From Candidatus Aminicenantota bacterium (GTDB lineage: Bacteria; Acidobacteriota; Aminicenantia; Aminicenantales; Aminicenantaceae): DNA of 10,863 nt. The DNA is taken from assembly GCA_016926925.1 (NCBI GenBank), contig JAFGNQ010000395.1, forward strand, positions 1-10,863, written 5' to 3'. This document shows positions 5,333-10,863 of this stretch, piece by piece. Position 1 is the stretch's first letter. Each line of letters starts with the position of its first letter. The notes under the pieces are model-generated. The model saw nothing but the letters and a program-made list of their open reading frames with translations, ran no database searches and was not told where the DNA came from. A program made the position numbers and the translations under genes.

Positions 5333-7738
5333 TCAATTCTGTTCGGGCTTTTCTTTCTTTCCTCCCAATTTGTAATCTTCGGGAGGTTTCTCCCCCAAAA
5401 GGTGTTCGACAAAGTAATCCCATTCTCTCAATGTATAGTAAGGATGAGCCGCCACACCGTGAGTGGCATTGGGAACGATCAATAGATCGAATCTTTTATT
5501 CGCTTTGATCAGAGCATCCACCAGCTGAAAGGTCAAAGCCGGGTGCACGTTGTCGTCCATTCCTCCATGAACAAGAAAAAGTTTTCCCTTTAAATTTTTG
5601 GCCAGTCCGGCCGTGACCTGGTTGAGATAATTGTCTCCTTCCGGAAGCCCTTGATACTTCTCTCCCCAAAACGCAATATAACCGCGCTGGTCGTGGTTCC
5701 CTGCGGAAGATACGCCGACTTTATAAAAGTTCGGGAATTCGAGCAGAGCACGCGCCGTGGCAAATCCGCCGCCTGAGCTTCCGTAAATTCCTACTCTGTC
5801 AAGATCGATATAAGGATGTTCTGCGGCAAGCTGCTTGAATCCTTCAATATGATCCTTGAGCCCTCCCGCTTCACCAAGGTTGCCGTAAGCAAAGTCGTGG
5901 AAAGCCTTGGAGCGTAAGGGTGTTCCCATCCCATCGATGTTGGCCACAACGAAACCCAACTCAGCCAGGGATTGATCCATCCAGAACATCATGCCCAGAA
6001 GACTGGTGGGAAAGGACTTGGGAGTTCTGGTCATTTGTGGGCCGGGGTAGATGCCATCTATCAGAGGATATTTTTTGGCCGGATCGAAATCCGACGGATA
6101 GATCAGCAGCCCATAAATGTCCGTTTTCCCGTCTCTGGCTTTGACCTTGAAAGGCTTCGGGAATTTCCAGCCTGCTTCAAGCAGCTTCCCGATGTCGGCT
6201 TCTTCAAGCTTTCTGATAAGCTTCCCGTCCCTTGACCGAAGCACAGTGACAGGAGGCAAATCCATCCGCGAATAGGTATCCGTGAAGTACTTTCCGGTGG
6301 GAGAAAAATGGACCGACATTTTTAGAGTTCCCGCCATTTCAATGGCAGTAATTTCATGATCGGCATCCTCGGGGGTGAGCAATTGCAGATTGGAGCCGTC
6401 GAGTTTTGCCCGGTAAAGATGGCGGAAGTAGGGATCCCGGCCGTCTTCTTTTCCTGAGGCTGTGAAATAAACCCAGCGGTCTTTTTCATCCACATTCAGG
6501 ATGTCCCGGACCACCCACTCTCCTTGTGTAATCCGGTTTTTCAGCTTTCTTGTCTTTCCGTCGTAGAGGTAGAGATGAGCCCACCCGTCCCGTTGGGAAT
6601 ACCAGATGATTTCATCGCCTCCACTAAGAATACGTACATTCGGCGGCATGCCGATCATGAGGTTCAGCTCCACATGCGTGTCGCCTCTTTCCTCCAAAAT
6701 TTCCCGGGTCATGCCTGTGGCCGAATCGGCCTCACAAAGGATTTTCGTCTTATCTCCCCGTTCCGATCTAATGAAATACACGCTGCTGCTATCTTCGCTC
6801 CACCAGACATGTTTTTTTTCCAAAGGTGTCATATAGGTGATCAGCTCGGGTGGAGCATCGAAGGCGATGCTGGTTCCTTTCTCCACATTGAAAACGATCA
6901 TTTGAGCAAGCCCTACATCTTTATCTCCAGCCATGGGGTATTTGTACGTATAAAGACGGGGTCTCTTATCCTTCCCTGGAGGTGAAAATTTCAGGAGGTT
7001 CAGATCTTTGACTTTTCGGACATCGAGCCTGTGTGTGACCAGTTTTTTAGAATCAGGAGACCAGAGAGCCAAAGGAGGAGAAGCTTTCAACTGTGCAGCC
7101 GATGAAAACTTCCCGATGAATGAAGGAGGCTGGCCGTAGTCATAATATTCCTCGCCGTCAGTGGTCAGGGCCGTTGCCTCTCCGTCTGGAAGCGCTTTCA
7201 CATAAAGATTGTAATCCTTGCTAAAAACCGCCCGGCGCCCATCCGGAGAGACGAGATGATTCGGAGGCAATTCTTTCTCTACTTTCTCGGAAGTGCATAC
7301 ATATTTTTTTAAACCGCACGTCCATAACTTAGAACCGATTTTGAACCGGATGGACTTTTCCCCGTCGATGTATTCGATATCATTGAAAGGAAGATTCTCT
7401 GCCTTGAAGTCCTTATCCGCAGCCTTGTTCAAAGCGGCAGCAAGCTTTTCATGATCGAATGCGGGCCTCCGGGTGTTTTTTGAAGGATCGACAAAGACGA
7501 ATTCTTTGCCCTCGGCTGTATTATTGAGATACCAGAATCGATCGCTTTTCTCGATCCATTTCGGGCTGACGCCTGTCTTGAAAACCATTTTTTGAACATT
7601 GCCGAACGAGAATTGTTCGGCTCGTTTGTACCTTTCCTCAACAGACTCCGCCCGCACTATAGCAAATGTACAGATTGCTAATAGAATACAGATACAAACT
7701 GTCTTAGACGAACCGATGTGGAAAACTCTTTCTCTCAT
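5333..7738 (-). CDS. Secreted S9-family (DPP-IV-type) serine peptidase
   Basis: The 801-residue protein has a signal peptide (about 1-30, ending IVRA) and the two-domain S9 layout: an N-terminal DPP-IV-like beta-propeller (about 60-540, with LVSPDGRRAVFSKDYNLYV and LWSPDSKKLVTHR blades) and a C-terminal alpha/beta hydrolase domain. The triad is S655 in GIYGSSGGGF, D728 in HGGMDDNVHP and H760 in NATHGV; the Asp-His spacing of 32 equals that of human DPP-IV. Two points differ from true DPP-IV: the nucleophile motif is GSSGGG, not GWSYGG, and the propeller segment that should carry the N-terminus-binding Glu-Glu pair reads YYDYGQPPSF. Dipeptide-releasing specificity therefore cannot be assumed. 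It should act on peptides outside the cytoplasm. GGAG (7746-7749) precedes the ATG by 7 bp. It follows the CocE-like gene by 68 bp with no terminator seen, so co-transcription is likely. Confidence 0.9.
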   Translation of the reverse strand: MRERVFHIGSSKTVCICILLAICTFAIVRAESVEERYKRAEQFSFGNVQKMVFKTGVSPKWIEKSDRFWYLNNTAEGKEFVFVDPSKNTRRPAFDHEKLAAALNKAADKDFKAENLPFNDIEYIDGEKSIRFKIGSKLWTCGLKKYVCTSEKVEKELPPNHLVSPDGRRAVFSKDYNLYVKALPDGEATALTTDGEEYYDYGQPPSFIGKFSSAAQLKASPPLALWSPDSKKLVTHRLDVRKVKDLNLLKFSPPGKDKRPRLYTYKYPMAGDKDVGLAQMIVFNVEKGTSIAFDAPPELITYMTPLEKKHVWWSEDSSSVYFIRSERGDKTKILCEADSATGMTREILEERGDTHVELNLMIGMPPNVRILSGGDEIIWYSQRDGWAHLYLYDGKTRKLKNRITQGEWVVRDILNVDEKDRWVYFTASGKEDGRDPYFRHLYRAKLDGSNLQLLTPEDADHEITAIEMAGTLKMSVHFSPTGKYFTDTYSRMDLPPVTVLRSRDGKLIRKLEEADIGKLLEAGWKFPKPFKVKARDGKTDIYGLLIYPSDFDPAKKYPLIDGIYPGPQMTRTPKSFPTSLLGMMFWMDQSLAELGFVVANIDGMGTPLRSKAFHDFAYGNLGEAGGLKDHIEGFKQLAAEHPYIDLDRVGIYGSSGGGFATARALLEFPNFYKVGVSSAGNHDQRGYIAFWGEKYQGLPEGDNYLNQVTAGLAKNLKGKLFLVHGGMDDNVHPALTFQLVDALIKANKRFDLLIVPNATHGVAAHPYYTLREWDYFVEHLLGEKPPEDYKLGGKKEKPEQN

Positions 7739-7806
7739 ACTTTATCTCCGTTTATAAAAATTGAGCCCGTCATGCAGACCTCTATCTACAATTCCGTTCT
7801 CCTCTT

Positions 7807-9588
7807 TTACTTTTTCACCGGCAATTCCAGGACACTCGGATGTTTCGGGTCATGATAGAGTTTGATAACCGCCTTGTGCGCATCCTTTGCCGTCTCTTCG
7901 GCTACGACTCCCCCCGAATTGTAGTTTTTCTCAAAATCCGGTGAGTTCTGGCAGGTCACGATAAGGCGCAAACGGCTGCCCTTATCGAGTTTTCGGACAA
8001 AATAAAGAGACAGGTTCATATCATACAGATTGATTTCACCTGGTGTGACAGGTTCGGGCGTTGAAAGGGAGTTGCGGTAGCGGGCACGCATCACTCCTGA
8101 GCCAAGGTTGACACTCTTCCCATTTTCGGTGATTTCGTAGAGAGAGATAAGGAAATCCGTATCCGGAACATTGAGCTCCATGTAGGCTTTTAATCCGACA
8201 TATCCGGCAACCTCCAACTCTTCTTCGAGGGGATCGCTATGGTAAATCAGAATATCATCCGAAAATGCAGGTTTTTGATCCAGAAACGAATCGGATGCGA
8301 ACAATTCGCCCGCTTTTCTCTTCGGGGAAAGTTTCAGCGGATCATAGACAAACACATCCGGCTTCTGCGGTTTGTCAGGAGGAGACTCAACGAATGAACC
8401 CGAGTGAAAGACATCATTGGCATGGCCATCGCTGGAGGATAAAAAGAGAGATTTTGTGGCATTCGATACCGTTCCCCAATCATCGACATATTTCCACTCA
8501 TCTTTGTTCATCACATAATAAGCGACTCTCTCTTTCAGGAATTCGGGTTTCTCCTTGCCTTTGAACAGCCAGTCGAACCACTGCACATACATTTGGATCA
8601 TATCAGGGTAGACAACGGCTTTGGGCCCGAACTTCAATCCGCCCAGTTCTTCCTTGTTCATTCTTGTCCCACCATGATCCCAGGGTCCGATGATAAGGTA
8701 GTGATTCCGCTTTGCCGCCTCTTTTCCGTATTTCATGTGTTCCTTGTAGTACTGGAGCGCACCCGGCTGGTCACCGTCGAAATATCCGGTGATGGACAGG
8801 ATGGGAATGTTGAACTGCCGGAATTCTTCGGGTGTCGGTGTAAACGACTTCCAGTACTCATCGAAGGACGGATGACTGATCCATCGTTTGAAGACTCCCG
8901 GGTTGCTGGCAACGATATCCGTAAGTTTTGAAAAGGGGATGTGTTCCGAATACCGCTTGTAAAACTTGTCTATCCAGTATTGGGTATCGGCAAAATATTG
9001 CATGTTATGGGTATTCCCGTTAACGAAGCCAAGCCATTGGGCTAAGTAGCTGTAGGGGATGTTTCCCATTCCCGGGAAATCGATTCCGGGATAAGCCGAG
9101 GCTGTAGGTATGATCGCCTTGAGTGAAGGAGGCATGTGTTTCAGGGTCAGCCATTGTACGGTTCCCCTATAGGAACCGCCGATCATACCCACCCGTCCAT
9201 CGCACCAGGGCTGCCTAGCAATCCATTCAGTGATGTCGTAGCCATCGCGACCATCCATTTCCCAGGGCCAAAACTCACCTTCTGAGTTTGCTCTGCCCCG
9301 GATATCCACGAGTAAATAGACATATCCATTCTCGACCATGGCCGGGCCTTCTTTGTAATGCATTTCGATCGTATAAGGGGAGAAGGAAAAAACGGCCGGC
9401 AATGGCTTTTCCATTTTTGCAGGCTTCCAAATGTAAGAGGCCAGGTTGATCCCGTCACGCATCGGGATTTTCTGGTTGAAGAGAAATTCAATATCAACGC
9501 TGTCTTCAATTTTGTCTTTGGAGAAAAGAGGAATAAGAAGACCTGTTAAAAGAATGAAAAGAAAAAAACATTTTGATTTGTGTTGCAC
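7807..9588 (-). CDS. Secreted CocE/NonD-family (S15-like) alpha/beta hydrolase
   Basis: The 593-residue protein carries a Sec signal peptide (about 1-23, KCFFLFILLTGLLIPLFS). It belongs to the CocE/NonD hydrolases, which include X-Pro dipeptidyl-peptidases, cocaine esterase and glutaryl-acylases. Residues 35-330 form the catalytic domain: IPMRDGINLASYIWKP entry strand, nucleophile S139 in GMIGGSYRG, D271 in ITGYFDG and H305 in IIGPWDHGG, in the order and spacing expected for the family triad. Residues about 370-590 form the C-terminal jelly-roll domain. Translation starts at GTG (9588), supported by AGGAG 7 bp upstream on the minus strand; the next ATG candidates lie well inside the domain. 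It sits 55 bp after the UroD-like gene and 68 bp before the S9 peptidase gene, on the same strand. Neighbouring peptidase suggests peptide or acyl-amino-acid substrates, but esterase activity is equally possible from sequence alone. Confidence 0.88.
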   Translation of the reverse strand: MQHKSKCFFLFILLTGLLIPLFSKDKIEDSVDIEFLFNQKIPMRDGINLASYIWKPAKMEKPLPAVFSFSPYTIEMHYKEGPAMVENGYVYLLVDIRGRANSEGEFWPWEMDGRDGYDITEWIARQPWCDGRVGMIGGSYRGTVQWLTLKHMPPSLKAIIPTASAYPGIDFPGMGNIPYSYLAQWLGFVNGNTHNMQYFADTQYWIDKFYKRYSEHIPFSKLTDIVASNPGVFKRWISHPSFDEYWKSFTPTPEEFRQFNIPILSITGYFDGDQPGALQYYKEHMKYGKEAAKRNHYLIIGPWDHGGTRMNKEELGGLKFGPKAVVYPDMIQMYVQWFDWLFKGKEKPEFLKERVAYYVMNKDEWKYVDDWGTVSNATKSLFLSSSDGHANDVFHSGSFVESPPDKPQKPDVFVYDPLKLSPKRKAGELFASDSFLDQKPAFSDDILIYHSDPLEEELEVAGYVGLKAYMELNVPDTDFLISLYEITENGKSVNLGSGVMRARYRNSLSTPEPVTPGEINLYDMNLSLYFVRKLDKGSRLRLIVTCQNSPDFEKNYNSGGVVAEETAKDAHKAVIKLYHDPKHPSVLELPVKK

Positions 9589-9643
9589 CGGACTGCTCCT
9601 TTCAAGCTGATTTTCTTATACGGATTTACTTCGCCCGTTTCAC

Positions 9644-10642
9644 CTATGCGCCTTTATATTCTCCGATTTCAGCGGCATAGCGGTACATTTCCCGCACCGC
9701 AGCCGGATTCATGCCGGGAAAGATGCTGTTGCAGGAGGCGAACATGTACCCCCCGCCGGGAGCGGCTTGTTGCATGCAGCGCTCGACTTCCCGGTGGACG
9801 GCAGCGAGGTCGGATTTGAACAAAACTTGGGTATCGACGTTGCCGACAAGAACGAGCTTGTCGCCGAATTTCTGTTTGATTATGCCGAGGTCCATGCCGA
9901 CATCGGGTTCGAGAGCATGAATTCCGATAAAACCGGCTTCGACTGCCACGGGAAGAAAAGACTGGAAATCACCGTCACTGTGCCAGATGAGAGGGACATC
10001 CAACTCATCGATAATACGGCGGTGAAGGGGGAAAACGAATTCCCTCCACATTTCCTCAGAGACCATGGGGCCGCTCTTGTGACCGGCATCTTCTCCGAGA
10101 ATACCGATATCGATGCCGTAATTTTGCGCTTCCTCGAACATGGCCATACACCACTCCGTCCTGTCATCCAGAAGTTTACGGACAAATGAAGGGTTCGTGA
10201 CCATTTGAATGAAGAAACGTTCAAGGCCCATAGCCATATAGCCGGCTGTAAACGGCGCAATATGCGAACCGAAAATCAAACAGTAATCCGGATAGAGCTT
10301 CTGAACTCGATCCACCTCGTAAGGATCGAAGAAATCCTTGACTCGATTCAGGGCCGGGCTGTATTTGAGAAGCTCTTTTTCGGTATGGATGGCTCCTTCC
10401 GCATACTGCCCCTTTTTCCAGATTCTTCCCCAGGCGTCCACTCCATCGGCACTGCTGCCAAATGGATTTCGGAAGGGAATGGGAACACAATCAAGCCCCA
10501 GATGAACATAGGTGCTCTGGAGATCCGTCTGACCGAAAAAGGGGACCATGTCGTCTTCGATCCAGATTTCGAATAGAGGCACCCGGTCCGGTTCTCTGTG
10601 TTCAAGCGCTGTAAAAACACGCTCTCTCGGCTTCATTGTCAT
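9644..10642 (-). CDS. Uroporphyrinogen decarboxylase-like (COG0407/MtaA-type) protein
   Basis: The 332-residue protein matches the UroD/MtaA superfamily TIM barrel, opening with KPRERVFTALEHREPDRVPL, typical of the catabolic branch and not of haem-pathway HemE. Methyltransferases of this superfamily (MtaA, MtbA) bind zinc through His-x-Cys and a distant Cys. Here the corresponding segment is WHSDGDF (H221, with Asp223 in place of Cys) and the later cysteine is C304 in FASCNSIFPG, so the metal site, if any, is altered. No corrinoid protein or cobalamin gene lies nearby. Members of this branch often occur in catabolic gene clusters and may demethylate or decarboxylate unknown substrates; the reaction here cannot be named. 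Start is either ATG at 10642 or the ATG two codons later (10636), and neither has a clear ribosome site. It is followed after 55 bp by the CocE-like gene. Confidence 0.85.
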   Translation of the reverse strand: MTMKPRERVFTALEHREPDRVPLFEIWIEDDMVPFFGQTDLQSTYVHLGLDCVPIPFRNPFGSSADGVDAWGRIWKKGQYAEGAIHTEKELLKYSPALNRVKDFFDPYEVDRVQKLYPDYCLIFGSHIAPFTAGYMAMGLERFFIQMVTNPSFVRKLLDDRTEWCMAMFEEAQNYGIDIGILGEDAGHKSGPMVSEEMWREFVFPLHRRIIDELDVPLIWHSDGDFQSFLPVAVEAGFIGIHALEPDVGMDLGIIKQKFGDKLVLVGNVDTQVLFKSDLAAVHREVERCMQQAAPGGGYMFASCNSIFPGMNPAAVREMYRYAAEIGEYKGA

Positions 10643-10665
10643 AGGTTCGTCAAGCGTTAAGAGCT

Positions 10666-10694
10666 ATTCTAGTGATTTTTACCAAATCACGCAA
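10666..10694 (-). promoter_or_regulatory. Possible promoter for the UroD-like/CocE-like/S9 gene set
   Basis: On the minus strand TTGCGT (10689-10694) and TAGAAT (10666-10671) are spaced by 17 bp, ending 23 bp before the ATG at 10642. The -10 box matches the consensus at 5 of 6 positions, the -35 only at its TTG core. Its spacer is almost filled by an inverted repeat (10672-10690), which strengthens the idea of a regulated promoter. Confidence 0.35.
10672..10690. promoter_or_regulatory. Inverted repeat GTGATTT-n5-AAATCAC, possible operator
   Basis: A perfect 7-bp inverted repeat with a 5-bp centre lies 29 bp upstream of the UroD-like gene, between and touching the -35 and -10 candidates. A protein bound here would block the promoter. 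A hairpin role is possible but there is no T-tract after it in the minus direction that would suit a terminator. Confidence 0.35.
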
Positions 10695-10697
10695 ATT

Positions 10698-10745
10698 AAG
10701 GACAGACGACTTTTTCTTCCTTCCATAAAAAATTTACCTGTCCCT
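10698..10745. repeat. Imperfect 48-bp palindrome, possible REP-like element
   Basis: GGACAG (10700-10705) pairs with CTGTCC (10738-10743), and inside it TTTTT (10711-10715) pairs with AAAAA (from 10727-10732), with 5-nt unpaired segments placed symmetrically on both arms. It lies in the 111-bp gap between the symporter end and the UroD-like gene. On the minus strand it contains GGGACAGGTAAATTTTTT, the kind of sequence I associate with REP elements dispersed by IS200-like REP-associated transposases. Only one copy is present in the window, so repetition is not shown. It could alternatively be a weak terminator for the symporter gene. Confidence 0.35.
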
Positions 10746-10753
10746 ACTGCGGC

Positions 10754-10863
10754 TCACAACAGACGTGCGAGCTTGTCTATGACCCCCAGTTTAGCCAGCC
10801 ATGTTACCAGCATGATCACAGGAGCCACAAACTTCACCAAGACGGTCCAAAGCAGGAGCACCT
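10754..10863 (-). CDS. C-terminal end of a probable NSS-family sodium:amino-acid symporter (partial)
   Basis: The minus strand is open from the window edge to a TGA at 10754-10756, giving the last 35 residues of a protein. It is a single hydrophobic helix: LLLWTVLVKFVAPVIMLV, then TWLAKLGVIDKLARLL. The pattern W-x5-K/R-[FY]-V-x-P-V/I-x-[IM]-L followed by a LG-[VI] turn resembles the last transmembrane helix of neurotransmitter:sodium symporters (LeuT/MhsT/SNF family), which import amino acids with Na+. Only a short tail is visible, so another membrane transporter cannot be excluded. It lies 111 bp upstream of the UroD-like gene, on the same strand. An amino-acid importer would suit the neighbouring peptidases. 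Confidence 0.6.
   Translation of the reverse strand, partial: VLLLWTVLVKFVAPVIMLVTWLAKLGVIDKLARLL

Noticed and set aside
10700..10863. Plus-strand frame reading FTCPYCGSQQTCEL, like a CPxCG zinc ribbon
   Set aside because: There is no start codon before the motif (a stop lies just upstream), the remainder is unlike zinc-ribbon proteins, and from 10754 on it is antisense to the symporter end. Part of it is the palindrome arm. Probably chance.
1..10863. CRISPR arrays, tRNA or rRNA genes, insertion sequences
   Set aside because: No regularly spaced repeats, no tRNA-like cloverleaf or rRNA sequence and no transposase gene were seen on reading both strands.

Overview
The window appears to come from a bacterium with a cell envelope: it encodes a lipoprotein, a Tat-type signal, two Sec-type signal peptides and two membrane proteins. 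Gene content (exported DPP-IV-like S9 peptidase, CocE/S15-type hydrolase, exported D-aminoacylase, NSS-type symporter, UroD-like protein) suggests a peptide- and amino-acid-degrading heterotroph. The S9 subfamily and the possible REP-like palindrome recall Acidobacteriota/Aminicenantes-type genomes, but that placement is an impression and not demonstrated.

Left part (1-3937): a partial alanine racemase-like gene with a Tat signal leaves the window on the minus strand. It diverges from a plus-strand pair: a lipoprotein N-acyl-D-amino-acid deacylase and a complete histidine ammonia-lyase (hutH). The 142-bp divergent spacer holds a promoter-like pair on each strand and a 10-bp palindrome. No other hut genes are visible.

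Right part (3939-10863): five minus-strand genes run toward hutH. In order of transcription they are the C-terminal end of a probable sodium:neurotransmitter-type (NSS) amino-acid symporter, a uroporphyrinogen-decarboxylase-like protein, a secreted CocE/NonD (S15-like) hydrolase, a secreted S9 peptidase of the DPP-IV type, and a membrane-anchored alpha/beta hydrolase. Spacers of 55 and 68 bp suggest that UroD-like, CocE-like and S9 genes are co-transcribed. The last hydrolase has its own promoter-like sequence and follows a hairpin. It ends 1 bp from the convergent hutH.

Taken together the window reads as an amino-acid and peptide scavenging locus: extracytoplasmic peptidases/hydrolases, a probable Na+-coupled amino-acid importer, D-amino-acid processing at the envelope, and deamination of histidine. 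All individual proteins belong to known families. The less ordinary points are the pairing of exported racemase and exported D-aminoacylase, the non-canonical active-site residues in the S9 and UroD-like proteins, and two structured intergenic elements near 10672-10745. I did not find a convincing wholly new system.
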